A stretch of DNA of 64,000 bases, taken from Massilia sp. R2A-15. GTDB lineage: Bacteria; Pseudomonadota; Gammaproteobacteria; Burkholderiales; Burkholderiaceae_D. The translations under genes and the position numbers were made by a program. Location of the stretch: positions 310,001 through 374,000 of the forward strand of contig NZ_CP131935.1 in assembly GCF_030704305.1 (NCBI RefSeq). The letters are read 5' to 3'. Below the pieces are notes generated by a model. It had not been told where the DNA came from. It made no database searches and worked only from the letters and a program-made list of their open reading frames with translations. Below, in pieces: positions 17,744-26,580 of the stretch (position 1 is its first letter; every line of letters begins with the position of its first letter).

Positions 17744-18865
17744 TTATCCGAGCAGCGCTTCGACGAATTCGTCCGCCTTGAACGGCTGCAGGTCTTCGAT
17801 TTTCTCGCCGATGCCGATGAAGTACACCGGCACCGGGCGGGTGCGCGCGATCGCGGCCAGCACGCCGCCCTTGGCGGTGCCGTCGAGCTTCGTGATCACC
17901 AGGCCGGTGAGGTCCAGCGCGTCGTCGAAGGCCTTGACCTGCGCCAGCGCGTTCTGGCCGGTGTTGCCGTCGATGACCAGCAGGACTTCGTGCGGCGCGC
18001 CGTCCATGCCCTTGCCGATCACGCGCTTGATTTTCTTCAGTTCTTCCATCAGGTGCAGCTGGGTCGGCAGGCGGCCGGCGGTATCGACCATCACCACGTC
18101 CATGCCGCGCGCCTTGCCCGACTGGACCGCGTCGAACGCCACGGCGGCCGGGTCGCCCGAGGCCTGCGAGATGACGGTGACGTTATTGCGCTGGCCCCAG
18201 ACCATCAGCTGCTCGCGCGCGGCGGCGCGGAAGGTGTCGCCGGCGGCCAGCAGCACCGACTGCTCGTACTTCTGCATGTGCTTGGCGAGCTTGCCGATGG
18301 TGGTGGTCTTGCCGGCGCCGTTCACGCCCGAGATCATCATCACCAGCGGCTCGTGGCGGCCCAGTTCGAGCGGCTTCTCCAGCGGGCGCAGCATGTCGGT
18401 CATCAGCACCTTCAGCGCGGCCTTGACGGCGGCCGCGTCGAGCAGCTTGTCTTCCTTGACCTTGCGGCGCAGGCCGTCGAGCAGGAACTGGGTGGCGTCC
18501 ATGCCGGCGTCGGCCATCAGCAGCGCCGACTCGAGTTCCTCGTACAGGTCTTCGTCGATGCGCGCGCCGACGAACAGCAGCGACAGGTTGGTCGAGGTCT
18601 TGGACAGGCCGGCCTTCAGGCGCTCCATCCACGATGACCTGGACTCGGACGCCGCGACCGGGCGCTCGGCCGTTTCGGCGATCACTTCCTGGACCGGCGC
18701 CGCGGGGGCGACGAAGGTGGAGGTGGAGCCGTAGCGGCGCGCCGGCGCCGGCGTCGCGGCCGGAATCACGTCGATCGGAGCGGGCGCCGGGGGCGTGGCC
18801 GCGGGTGCGGGCGGTGGCGGTGCTGTCTCGGGGACAGGCTGCTTCTTCTTAAAAAAACTGAACAT
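17744..18865 (-). CDS. ftsY: signal recognition particle receptor FtsY
   Basis: A 373-residue SRP GTPase that docks ribosome-SRP complexes at the membrane. The N-terminus is an Ala/Pro-rich linker (about 8-75) in place of the acidic A domain of E. coli. The NG domain shows the G motifs GVNGAGKTTTIGKLA (about 175-189), DTAGRLPTQ and TKLDGTAKGG. It begins the ftsY-ftsE-ftsX operon. The 109-base gap before it, after the B12 regulator's stop, probably contains its promoter. Confidence 0.96.
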   Translation of the reverse strand: MFSFFKKKQPVPETAPPPPAPAATPPAPAPIDVIPAATPAPARRYGSTSTFVAPAAPVQEVIAETAERPVAASESRSSWMERLKAGLSKTSTNLSLLFVGARIDEDLYEELESALLMADAGMDATQFLLDGLRRKVKEDKLLDAAAVKAALKVLMTDMLRPLEKPLELGRHEPLVMMISGVNGAGKTTTIGKLAKHMQKYEQSVLLAAGDTFRAAAREQLMVWGQRNNVTVISQASGDPAAVAFDAVQSGKARGMDVVMVDTAGRLPTQLHLMEELKKIKRVIGKGMDGAPHEVLLVIDGNTGQNALAQVKAFDDALDLTGLVITKLDGTAKGGVLAAIARTRPVPVYFIGIGEKIEDLQPFKADEFVEALLG

Positions 18866-18974
18866 TGGTATGTGGGGGCGGGCGCTGCATGCACATGGCC
18901 GGCGCTGCCGGCCACGACGAATCGATTGGCCGATATTCTACCAGAGCAGGGCGGCGGGTCCGCGCGAGTCTTGT

Positions 18975-19919
18975 TTAAGCGGCAAGCGCGCGATGCTGCG
19001 ACCGCCAGCGCGCGAGGGCGCCGGGAATGGCGGCGAGGTCGAGCACTGTGCCGGGCGCGAGGTGGCGGCGCGCCATCTCGACGCCGGCGCCGCCGCTCCA
19101 CACTTCGGCGTCGTCGCCCAGCCGGCTGCGCAGCTCGTTGACGTTGTCGACCGCGGCGCGCGGCGAGGTGACGCCGGAAAACGACAGCGCAACGATGTCG
19201 GCGCGCTGCGTGCGTGCCGCTTCGACGATGTCGCCCAGCGGGGTCTGCACGCCGAGCGATACGCAGTGGGCGCCTTCGAGCGCGAGCAGCGCTTCGGCCA
19301 TCAGCAGGCCAAGCCCGTGGCGCTCCTGCGGCACGGTGGTCAGGAGCACGCGCGGGGACGCCGATTCATGCGCCGACTGCGGCGTGGCGGCGACGATCGC
19401 CGCCCGCATCACGCTTTGCAGGATCTCGGAATACAGGTGCTCTTCGAACACCGCCAGGTCGCCGCGCGCCCATGCTTCGCCGACGGCGGATGTCAGCGGC
19501 GCGATCAGTTCGAGCACGCAGCGCTGCAATCCCATCAACAGCATCGATTGCGACAGGCGCTGGCGCAGCTCGGCGAGCTTGTGCGCGTTCAGCAGGTCGA
19601 GACAAGCGCGGATTTCCGGATCGTCCAGTCCGCGCACCGGCGCCGCGCTGGTGGGCCTGGCGCCCAGTTCCACCAGTTCGTCGGCGCCGAGCGCCATGAT
19701 CTTGCCGGGCCGGTAGCCCTGGTCGAGCAGGCGCTTGACCAGCGACAGGCGGTGCACCTGGTCGGGAGGATAGATGCGCTCGCCGTTGGCGTCGCGCTGC
19801 GGCCGGGGAAACCCGTAACGGCGTTCCCACACGCGCAGGGTCTCCTTCGCCACGCCGATGTCGCGCTCGACATCGCTGATGCTTAAGGATACGGCAGGAG
19901 AGGTGGCGTTGGTCATCAC
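18975..19919 (-). CDS. MerR-type regulator with B12-binding domain (CarH/LitR-like photoreceptor)
   Basis: A 314-residue regulator. A MerR winged helix (about 12-80, including TLRVWERRYGFPRPQR) is followed by a B12-binding helical bundle and a Rossmann B12 domain. The adenosylcobalamin contacts of CarH are present: W150-x9-E160-H161, and the cobalt-ligand motif E199-x-H201-xx-G204. In known members AdoCbl keeps a repressor tetramer on DNA in the dark and light breaks the Co-C bond and releases it. Here it faces, across 310 bases, a lipid-modification operon. It is upstream of ftsY on the same strand but 109 bases apart. The start could also be the ATG at 19916. Confidence 0.9.
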   Translation of the reverse strand: MMTNATSPAVSLSISDVERDIGVAKETLRVWERRYGFPRPQRDANGERIYPPDQVHRLSLVKRLLDQGYRPGKIMALGADELVELGARPTSAAPVRGLDDPEIRACLDLLNAHKLAELRQRLSQSMLLMGLQRCVLELIAPLTSAVGEAWARGDLAVFEEHLYSEILQSVMRAAIVAATPQSAHESASPRVLLTTVPQERHGLGLLMAEALLALEGAHCVSLGVQTPLGDIVEAARTQRADIVALSFSGVTSPRAAVDNVNELRSRLGDDAEVWSGGAGVEMARRHLAPGTVLDLAAIPGALARWRSQHRALAA

Positions 19920-19983
19920 GGGCTCGTAATCGGTAAAGGGCGGTTCTTGTGCAGGACATCGCCGCGCAATAGCGGCATTTCAC

Positions 19984-20022
19984 ATTCTACTTTAACAAGC
20001 AAACGATTCGACAGATTTGTCG
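19984..20022 (-). promoter_or_regulatory. candidate promoter and operator of the B12 regulator gene
   Basis: A -10-like TAGAAT (minus strand, 19989-19984), with the inverted repeat CGACA-GATT-TGTCG (20009-20022) lying where the -35 should be. No good -35 hexamer is seen. The position suits autoregulation. The TGTC/GACA half-sites match those in front of the divergent operon, in opposite arrangement. Confidence 0.45.
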
Positions 20023-20118
20023 GATGTTGTAAAAAAGAATTTATTCGGGGGCTTGGCCGCCGCGAAAATTTTTTCTCGATCTCCAGTCTCGTTTCACGCT
20101 GCAGGCGTAAAACGCCGG

Positions 20119-20147
20119 TCAACAAACCTGTCCAGGACAAATAGAAT
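20119..20147 (+). promoter_or_regulatory. candidate promoter of the lipid-modification operon with palindrome in the spacer
   Basis: TCAACA (20119-20124), a 17-base spacer and TAGAAT (20142-20147). The 11-base palindrome TGTCC-A-GGACA (20129-20139) is centred in the spacer, the place where MerR-type regulators bind. The hexamers are imperfect (4 and 5 matches of 6). Confidence 0.5.
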
Positions 20148-20189
20148 ATAGTGACGATTATTTCACGCTATTCGCGGCCTGAACAGGCT

Positions 20190-20202
20190 TTGTCCAAGAC
20201 AA
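20190..20202. promoter_or_regulatory. second TGTCC-type dyad in the operon leader
   Basis: TTGTC-CAA-GACAA, an inverted repeat whose centre is 62 bases (about six helical turns) from the centre of the first dyad at 20129-20139. It lies between the candidate start site and the first gene. Helical phasing would suit a tetrameric regulator. Confidence 0.5.
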
Positions 20203-20229
20203 TTTGGAAAACTACCAGACGGAGAATAT

Positions 20230-21516
20230 ATGAAGATCGCAGTAGTGGGCGCCGGGATCGCCGGTTTGTCGTGTGCGTATCGGCTGGCGCAGGCCTCGGC
20301 CGACGTCACATTGTTCGAAGCAGGCAATTATTTCGGCGGCCACAGCAACACGGTCGACGTAACGCTCGACGGCCGCAGCTTCGGCGTCGATACGGGCTTC
20401 CTGGTGTTTAACGATCGCACCTATCCGAACCTGGTCGCGCTATTTGCAGAGCTCGGGGTCGAGACCGCGCCGAGCGACATGTCGTTTTCGGTCCGGCTGC
20501 CGCGGGCGAACGGCCGCGCGCTCGAATGGGCCGGCGCCAGCCTCGACACCGTGTTCGCGCAGCGCGCCAACCTGCTCGATCCGCGTTTCCTGCGCATGGT
20601 GCGCGACATCCTGCGTTTCAATCGCGAAGCGACGGCGCTGGCGCAAGGAGGCGCGGCGCCCGACGTCGCGCTCGGCGCCTGGCTCGACCAGCATGGCTAC
20701 AGCGCCACCTTCCGCAACTGGTACCTGCTGCCGATGGCCGCCTGCATCTGGTCCTGTCCCTCCGACCAGATGCTGGCGTTTCCGTTGTCGACCTTCGTGC
20801 GCTTCTGCCACAACCACGGCCTGCTGCAGGTGAGCGACCGGCCGCAGTGGCGCACGGTGAAGGGCGGCTCGCGCAATTACGTCGACAAGATGCTGGCGGC
20901 TATTCCGTCGCGCCGCCTGCTCTCGCCGGTGCGTTCGGTGCGACGCGGCGCCGGCGGCGCGCATTCGGTGCGGATCGCCACGGCGGCGGGCGTCGAACAC
21001 TTCGACCAGGTCGTCATGGCCTGCCACAGCGACCAGTCGCTCGCGCTGCTTTCGGACGCGCGCGCCGAAGAGCGCGCGGTGTTGTCTGCGATCCGCTATC
21101 AGCAAAACCGCGCGGTGCTGCACACCGACGCGCGCTGCTTGCCGGCGCGGCGCAAGACGTGGTCGGCCTGGAATTACCAGAGCAGCGCGTCCGCGACGCC
21201 GGAGGTGTGCGTGCATTACCTGCTCAACATGCTGCAGCCGCTGCCATGCAGCGCGCCGGTGATCGTCTCGCTCAACCCGATCGAAGCGCCCGATCCGGCC
21301 AGTGTGCTGGGCGAATTCGATTATGCCCATCCGGTGTTCGACCGCGGGGCGGTGGCGGCGCAGCGCGGCATCGGCGCGATTCAGGGCGTGCAGGGCACCT
21401 GGTTCGCCGGCGCGTGGACCGGCTACGGCTTTCATGAAGACGGCCTTACATCCGGGCTGGGCGTTGCCGCTTCGCTGGCCGAGCTGATGGAGACGCGACA
21501 TCATGCAGCCGCCTGA
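20230..21516 (+). CDS. FAD-dependent oxidoreductase (amine-oxidase/desaturase-like)
   Basis: A 428-residue flavoprotein with the N-terminal dinucleotide-binding motif G7-AG-IA-G12 (VVGAGIAGLSCAYRLAQ) and an acidic residue ending the second strand (FEAGNYFGGH), as in protoporphyrinogen oxidase, amine oxidase and phytoene desaturase relatives. The C-terminal FAD block is FAGAWTGYGFHEDGL. AGACGGAG lies about 8 bases before the ATG. It is the first gene of an eight-gene operon and overlaps the DUF1365 gene by 14 bases. Relatives beside CFA-type methyltransferases take part in furan fatty acid synthesis in alphaproteobacteria; a lipid desaturase or oxidase role here is inference. Confidence 0.88.
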   Translation: MKIAVVGAGIAGLSCAYRLAQASADVTLFEAGNYFGGHSNTVDVTLDGRSFGVDTGFLVFNDRTYPNLVALFAELGVETAPSDMSFSVRLPRANGRALEWAGASLDTVFAQRANLLDPRFLRMVRDILRFNREATALAQGGAAPDVALGAWLDQHGYSATFRNWYLLPMAACIWSCPSDQMLAFPLSTFVRFCHNHGLLQVSDRPQWRTVKGGSRNYVDKMLAAIPSRRLLSPVRSVRRGAGGAHSVRIATAAGVEHFDQVVMACHSDQSLALLSDARAEERAVLSAIRYQQNRAVLHTDARCLPARRKTWSAWNYQSSASATPEVCVHYLLNMLQPLPCSAPVIVSLNPIEAPDPASVLGEFDYAHPVFDRGAVAAQRGIGAIQGVQGTWFAGAWTGYGFHEDGLTSGLGVAASLAELMETRHHAAA

Positions 21517-22309
21517 CTTCGGCATTCGCGCCGAACCGCAGTTGTGCTTCGGGCATGTGCGGCACCGGCGCCTGCGCCCGGTCGTCAACGCGTTCGAATA
21601 CCGCGCCTATTATGTGCGCCTGCCGCTGCGCAGCATGGACGCTGACGCCCCGCGCTGCGCGTTGTTTTCGCGCAACCGCTTCAACCTGCTGTCGTTCCAC
21701 GATGCCGATCACGGCGACGGCACGACCGGCCTGGTCGAATGGATCGACGCGCTGCTCGAAAAGGAGGGCGTGACCGACGCCGACGGCGAAATCTGGCTGC
21801 AGGCCATGCCGCGCGTGCTGGGCTTCGTGTTCAATCCGGTTTCGTTCTGGTTCTGCCATCGCGCCAGCGGCGAGCTGCGCGCCGTGCTGTGCGACGTGCG
21901 CAATACCTTCGGCGAACGCCACTTCTATTTGCTCGACGACGGCTTCGAGATCCCCAACGGCGGCGAAATCACCGCGCGCAAGCTGTTTCACGTCTCGCCG
22001 TTCTTCGCTGTCGAAGGCGCTTACCGTTTCCGCTTCATGCGCGTAGTGCGCGGCAGGAAAGGTTCGCTGGCCGAGACCACTGTCGCCACCATCGACTACG
22101 AGGATGCCGAGGGCCCCGCGCTGCAGACCAGCGTGTCCGGCGTCGGCGCACCGATCCGCACCGCCACCGCGGCCGCCGCTTTCTTCAAGTATCCGCTGAT
22201 GACGTTTGGCGTCATCGCCCGCATCCACATCCAGGCGCTGCGCCTCTGGCTCAAGCGCGTGCCGTTCCACTCGAAGCCCGCACCACCCAAACAGAAGGTG
22301 ACCCGATGA
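21503..22309 (+). CDS. DUF1365 protein
   Basis: A 268-residue protein of the DUF1365 family, with the typical opening CFGHVRHRRLRPVVNAFEY and the core VLGFVFNPVSFWFCH (about 111-125). Its biochemical role is unknown. Genes of this family sit almost always between a flavin amine oxidase-like gene and a cyclopropane synthase-like gene, as here, so it probably works on the same acyl chains. It is coupled to both neighbours by overlaps of 14 and 4 bases. Confidence 0.92.
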   Translation: MQPPDFGIRAEPQLCFGHVRHRRLRPVVNAFEYRAYYVRLPLRSMDADAPRCALFSRNRFNLLSFHDADHGDGTTGLVEWIDALLEKEGVTDADGEIWLQAMPRVLGFVFNPVSFWFCHRASGELRAVLCDVRNTFGERHFYLLDDGFEIPNGGEITARKLFHVSPFFAVEGAYRFRFMRVVRGRKGSLAETTVATIDYEDAEGPALQTSVSGVGAPIRTATAAAAFFKYPLMTFGVIARIHIQALRLWLKRVPFHSKPAPPKQKVTR

Positions 22310-23529
22310 CATCGATGCAAAAATTCGCCCCCCCCGGCACTTCCGTCCGAGCCGAATCGCCGCCGGCCGCCGCCCGCATCATCCTCAAGCTGCTGTCGTC
22401 GCTGAGGCATGGCGCGCTGGCGCTGCGTACGCCCGACGGCGCCAGCCGCCATTACGGCGACGATTCCGCGCCGGTGGCGCTGGAGCTGAAGAACTGGAAC
22501 CTGTTCAACGCGTCGATGCGATCCGGCGACATCGGCTTCGCGCAGACCTACATCGACGGCGACTGGAGCACCAGCAACCTGGCCGGCCTGGTCGAACTGC
22601 TGGCGCGTAACCGCGCGGCGATCGAGTCGCTGGTGTACGGCAGCTGGTGGGGCGGCCTGGCCTACCGTATCCGCCATCTGCTGAACCGAAACAGCAAGGC
22701 CGGCAGCCGCAAGAACATCCACGCGCACTACGACATCGGCAACCGGTTCTACGAACTCTGGCTGGACCCTTCCATGACCTATTCGAGCGCGCTGTTTGCG
22801 GGCGGGGCGGGGACCAGCCTGGAACTGGCGCAAGCGGCCAAATACGGGCGCATCCTCGACCAACTTGCGCTGGCGCCGGGCGCGCGGGTGCTGGAAATCG
22901 GCTGCGGCTGGGGCGGATTTGCCGAAATGGCCGCGCGCGCCGGCGCGCACGTGACCGGGCTGACGCTGTCGACCGAGCAGCTCGCGTATGCGCGCCAACG
23001 CATGATCAACGCCGGCCTGGCGGACCAGGCCGACCTGCGCCTGTGCGACTACCGCGACAGCGTCGGGCAATACGATGCGATCGCTTCGATCGAGATGTTC
23101 GAGGCGGTGGGCGAGAGCTACTGGCCGGGCTATTTCGAGTGCATCGCGCGCAGCCTGAAACCGGGCGGGCGGGCCTGCGTCCAGACCATCGTCATCGCCG
23201 ACGACCTGTTCGCGCGCTATCGCAAGGGCACCGATTTCATCCAGCAGTTCATTTTCCCGGGCGGGATGCTACCGTCGCCGTCGGTGTTCGAGCGGCTGGC
23301 GCGCGAGCATGGCCTGCAGGTGGTGGACAGATTCGGCTTCGGCATCGACTACGCCGACACGCTGGTGGCTTGGCGCCGCGCCTTCCATGCCCGGCTCGAT
23401 GCTGTCCGCGCTCAGGGCTTCGATGAAGTCTTCATCCGCACCTGGGAGTTCTACCTTTGCTACTGCGAGGCAGCGTTCAGGGCGCGCAATACTGACGTGA
23501 TGCACTTCACGCTGGTGAAGGCGTCATGA
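22306..23529 (+). CDS. CFA synthase-family SAM methyltransferase
   Basis: A 407-residue enzyme of the cyclopropane fatty acid synthase family, which methylates double bonds in phospholipid acyl chains using S-adenosylmethionine. Visible motifs are HYDIGNRFYELWLD (about 143-156), the SAM site EIGCGWGGFAEMAA (about 202-215) and IEMFEAVGE. The N-terminal acyl/phospholipid-binding domain (1-120) is present. The product could be a true cyclopropane synthase or a UfaM-type methylase that makes methylated unsaturated chains; the flavin oxidoreductase and DUF1365 neighbours favour the second. The start at 22306 overlaps the DUF1365 stop; the open frame upstream is shadow. Confidence 0.92.
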   Translation: MTSMQKFAPPGTSVRAESPPAAARIILKLLSSLRHGALALRTPDGASRHYGDDSAPVALELKNWNLFNASMRSGDIGFAQTYIDGDWSTSNLAGLVELLARNRAAIESLVYGSWWGGLAYRIRHLLNRNSKAGSRKNIHAHYDIGNRFYELWLDPSMTYSSALFAGGAGTSLELAQAAKYGRILDQLALAPGARVLEIGCGWGGFAEMAARAGAHVTGLTLSTEQLAYARQRMINAGLADQADLRLCDYRDSVGQYDAIASIEMFEAVGESYWPGYFECIARSLKPGGRACVQTIVIADDLFARYRKGTDFIQQFIFPGGMLPSPSVFERLAREHGLQVVDRFGFGIDYADTLVAWRRAFHARLDAVRAQGFDEVFIRTWEFYLCYCEAAFRARNTDVMHFTLVKAS

Positions 23530-24053
23530 TGCGCCGCCTGATCGCGGCGCTGGCGCTGGCGTGCGCCGCGGCGCTGGCGCAAGCTGCGCCGGCCCACATC
23601 GAAGCATCGGTCCCGCACGCGCGCCTGGCCGGTTCGGGCGTCTATACCTGGTTTACCTTGAAGATCTACACGGCGCAGCTGTGGGTGGGCGACCAGGGCT
23701 ACCGCGCCGATGCGCCGTTCGCGCTCGACCTGCGCTACGCGCGCAAGCTGCATGGGCGGAAGATCGCCGAGGCGAGCGCGGAGCAAATGGAAAAGATCGG
23801 CGCCGGCAGTGCGTCCGAACGCAAGGCGTGGCTGCAGAAGATGCTGGCGATTTTCCCCGACGTGGGCGAGGGAACCCACATCACCGGCGTGTTCGTTCCC
23901 GGCGCCGGCGCGCTGTTCTACCTCGATGGCAGGCCGATTGGCCGCATCGACGATCCCGATTTCGCGCGGGCGTTTGCCCGCATCTGGCTCGACCCAGCGA
24001 CCACCGCGCCGGAATTGCGCGCGGCGCTGCTGAAACAGGCGGCGCCGCGATGA
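23526..24053 (+). CDS. exported chalcone isomerase-like protein
   Basis: A 175-residue protein with a signal peptide (about 1-21, AQA-A). It belongs to the bacterial chalcone isomerase-like family: GSGVYTWFTLKIYTAQLWVG, then FALDLRYARKLHG, and a helical C-terminal part with FVPGAGALFYLDGRPIG. The plant fold binds hydrophobic ligands, and fatty-acid-binding relatives are known, so a periplasmic fatty-acid-binding role in this operon is plausible. It overlaps both neighbours by four bases. Confidence 0.85.
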   Translation: MMRRLIAALALACAAALAQAAPAHIEASVPHARLAGSGVYTWFTLKIYTAQLWVGDQGYRADAPFALDLRYARKLHGRKIAEASAEQMEKIGAGSASERKAWLQKMLAIFPDVGEGTHITGVFVPGAGALFYLDGRPIGRIDDPDFARAFARIWLDPATTAPELRAALLKQAAPR

Positions 24054-25282
24054 AGCCGCTCGGCTGGCCAAACCTGCTGTGCTACGGCGCGTTCGGCCTG
24101 CCGCTTGCCATGGTCGCACTGCCGATCTACGTGTACCTGCCCCAGTTCTACGCCGAGCGCGCCGGGCTGCCGCTGGCGCTGATCGGCGCCTTGCTGCTGG
24201 CCGCGCGCATTGCGGCCGCTTTTATCGACCCGCTGCTGGGCTGGTGGATCGCGCGCGGACACAGCGCCTACCCGCGCTTCGTCGCGTTGGCGCTGACCCC
24301 ACTGCTGGCAGGCTTCCTTGGCCTCTTCAATCCGCCGGCGATGGGCGGCGGGGCCACGATGGGGTGGTTCGGCGCGACGCTGATGCTGGTCTACTTCGGC
24401 TTCAGCCTCGCCACCATCGCGCACCAGAGCTGGGGCGCCGCATTGACCGCCGCGCCCGCGCTGCGCGCGCGCGTGACGGGCGTGCGCGAAGGCTTCGGCC
24501 TGGCCGGCGTGGTGCTGGCCGCCGCCGTCACTGCGATGGCCGGCTATGGCGGCCTTTCCGCCGTCTTCGCCGCGGCGCTGGCGGCTGGGGCGGCGCTGCT
24601 GCTGGCCAGGGCCGTGCGCCCCAGCGGCGCGGCGTCCGTTGCGCCGCCGCACTGGCGCGAGCTGGTCCTGCCGTTTCGCCAGCCGCGCTTCCGTGCGCTG
24701 TTTGCCGTGCTGCTCGTGAACGGCGTAGCCTCGGCGATTCCCGCCACGCTGTTCCTGTTTTTCGCCGCCGACCGGCTGCGTCTGTCGTCGCTGTCCGGCG
24801 GGTTCCTGATCCTGTATTTCTGCGCCGCCGCGCTGTCGATACCGGTCTGGGTTGCGCTGGCCCGGCGCGTCGGCGAGGCGCGCGCGTGGACCGCTGCGAT
24901 GCTGGCGTCGGCGCTGGTGTTCGTCTGGGCCTTCGGCCTCGCGCCAGGCGCCGCATGGGCATTCGGCGCGATCTGCTTTCTGTCCGGCCTTGCGCTGGGG
25001 GCAGAGCTGGCGCTGCCGCCCGCCTTGCTGGCCGGCGTCATCGGCAAGGCCGGCCACGGCGCCGGGCGCGAAGCGGCGTATTTCGGCGTCTGGAACTGGG
25101 GCGTGCAAATCACGCTGGCGCTGGCGGCAGGCATCGCCTTGCCCCTACTGGGATGGTTCGGCTACGAGCCGGGGCGGCCCGGCGCGGCCACCGAACTGGC
25201 GGCGGCATACGCGCTGCTGCCGTGCGTGTTGAAACTGGCGGCCGCCACGATGCTGTGGCGCGCGCCGCTGAGAGACTTTTAA
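24050..25282 (+). CDS. MFS transporter (glycoside-cation symporter-like)
   Basis: A 410-residue membrane protein with twelve predicted helices and the MFS_2/MelB-like beginning LCYGAFGLPLAMVALPIYVYLPQFYAERAGLPLALIG. An Asp in helix 2 (AAFIDPLLGWW) matches the conserved family position. Homologues occur in the same flavin-oxidase/CFA operons of other proteobacteria, where the cargo is unknown; a lipid or lipid-precursor role is inference. The start is fixed by the ATGA overlap with the chalcone isomerase-like gene. Confidence 0.85.
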   Translation: MKPLGWPNLLCYGAFGLPLAMVALPIYVYLPQFYAERAGLPLALIGALLLAARIAAAFIDPLLGWWIARGHSAYPRFVALALTPLLAGFLGLFNPPAMGGGATMGWFGATLMLVYFGFSLATIAHQSWGAALTAAPALRARVTGVREGFGLAGVVLAAAVTAMAGYGGLSAVFAAALAAGAALLLARAVRPSGAASVAPPHWRELVLPFRQPRFRALFAVLLVNGVASAIPATLFLFFAADRLRLSSLSGGFLILYFCAAALSIPVWVALARRVGEARAWTAAMLASALVFVWAFGLAPGAAWAFGAICFLSGLALGAELALPPALLAGVIGKAGHGAGREAAYFGVWNWGVQITLALAAGIALPLLGWFGYEPGRPGAATELAAAYALLPCVLKLAAATMLWRAPLRDF

Positions 25283-25294
25283 TAAGGGGACACC

Positions 25295-25816
25295 ATGAAA
25301 ATCTTCGCCTTGCTTGGTATGGCGGCGCTGTGCGCGGGATGCAGCGCGCCGGCGCCGGATCAATATGCGAGCCAGCAGCCGCGGCTCGACGTCCAGCGCT
25401 ATTTCAACGGCACGCTCGACGCCCACGGCATGTTCCAGGACCGCTCCGGCGCTGTCGTCAAGCGCTTCGTCGTGGTCATGCACTGCCAGTGGCAGGGCGA
25501 CACCGGCACGCTGGACGAGGACTTCACGTACTCGGACGGCACCCGGCAGAAGCGCGTCTGGACGCTGCACAAGGCCGGGGATGGCAGCTTCACCGCGACC
25601 GCGCCCGACGTGGTGGGAACCGCGCACGGCGTCGCCGCCGGAAACGCGCTGCGCTGGAAGTACGTGCTGGCGCAGCCTGTCGGCGACAAGGTGTACAACG
25701 TCGACATGGAGGACTGGATGTTCCTGATCGACGACAAGGTCATGCTGAACCGCACCGCAATGAGCAAGTTCGGCGTGAGCCTGGGCAGCGTGACGTTGTC
25801 GTTCTCGAAGCGATGA
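25295..25816 (+). CDS. DUF3833 lipoprotein
   Basis: A 173-residue lipoprotein (lipobox LCAGC, C16) of the DUF3833 family. The mature protein starts with YFNGTLDAHGMFQDRSG and continues with a lipocalin-like set of strands (FTYSDGTRQKRVW, DWMFLIDDKVMLNRTAMSKFG). Its partners here are the usual ones for the family. It probably resides at the inner face of the outer membrane or in the inner membrane and may bind the modified lipid. AAGGGG precedes the ATG. Confidence 0.9.
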   Translation: MKIFALLGMAALCAGCSAPAPDQYASQQPRLDVQRYFNGTLDAHGMFQDRSGAVVKRFVVVMHCQWQGDTGTLDEDFTYSDGTRQKRVWTLHKAGDGSFTATAPDVVGTAHGVAAGNALRWKYVLAQPVGDKVYNVDMEDWMFLIDDKVMLNRTAMSKFGVSLGSVTLSFSKR

Positions 25817-26580
25817 ACCCGCGCATTCACGACTGGAGCGGCAGGCGCGTATGGGTGATCGGCGCCTCGAGCGGCATCGGCGCGGCCTGCGCCCGGCAGC
25901 TGCTGCGGCTGGGCGCCCGGGTTGCGCTGTCGGCGCGCGACGCCGCGGCGCTGGAACGCGAAGCGTCGGCGTCGACGCACGCGCTCGCAGCGCCGCTGGA
26001 CGTGACGGACCACGCCAGCGTGCTGCGCGCGCGCGACGCCATCGTTGCGGCATGGGGCGGCATCGACCTGGTGCTGGTGGTCGCCGGCGGCTATAACGAG
26101 ATGCGCGCCGACAGCTTCGACCTCGCCGCCGCCAACCGCCTGATCGACCTGAACCTGCGCGGCGTATTCAACTGCCTCGACGCGGCGTTGCCGGTGTTGC
26201 TCGGGCAGGGCGCCGGCGGAGTGGGCATCGTGGCCTCCGTTGCCGGCTACGGCGGCCTGCCGAAGGCGCTGGTGTACGGACCCACCAAGGCGGCGCTGAT
26301 CAACCTGACCGAGTCGCTGTTCCTCGACCTGCGCGCGCGCGGCATTGCCGTGTACCAGATCAATCCCGGATTCGTCGATACGCCGCTGACGGCCAATAAC
26401 GATTTCCGCATGCCGGCGCTGATGAGCGCCGAGGACGCCGCCGCCGAGATGATCGCCGGGATCGAGCGCGGGCAGTTTCAGATTCACTTCCCCAAACGCT
26501 TCACTAACAGCATGCGGCTGGCGCGGCTGCTGCCATACCGCTTGTATTTCTGGCTAATCCACAAAGTGACTGGCCTATGA
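25813..26580 (+). CDS. short-chain dehydrogenase/reductase
   Basis: A 255-residue classical SDR. The cofactor motif is G17-ASSGI-G23, the catalytic residues are S142, Y155 and K159 (YGPTK). The usual NAG motif is replaced by VAGGYN. The C-terminus (after about 225) is basic and hydrophobic and may touch the membrane. The substrate is unknown; the operon suggests an oxidised fatty acyl or small aldehyde/ketone. It overlaps both neighbours. Confidence 0.9.
   Translation: MNPRIHDWSGRRVWVIGASSGIGAACARQLLRLGARVALSARDAAALEREASASTHALAAPLDVTDHASVLRARDAIVAAWGGIDLVLVVAGGYNEMRADSFDLAAANRLIDLNLRGVFNCLDAALPVLLGQGAGGVGIVASVAGYGGLPKALVYGPTKAALINLTESLFLDLRARGIAVYQINPGFVDTPLTANNDFRMPALMSAEDAAAEMIAGIERGQFQIHFPKRFTNSMRLARLLPYRLYFWLIHKVTGL

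Larger units (their letters stand above)
19920..20229. other. divergent intergenic region between regulator and lipid operon
   Basis: A 310-base region, visibly richer in A and T than its surroundings. It holds the candidate divergent promoters and three TGTC/GACA dyads listed separately. No gene or RNA element was recognised in it. Confidence 0.6.
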
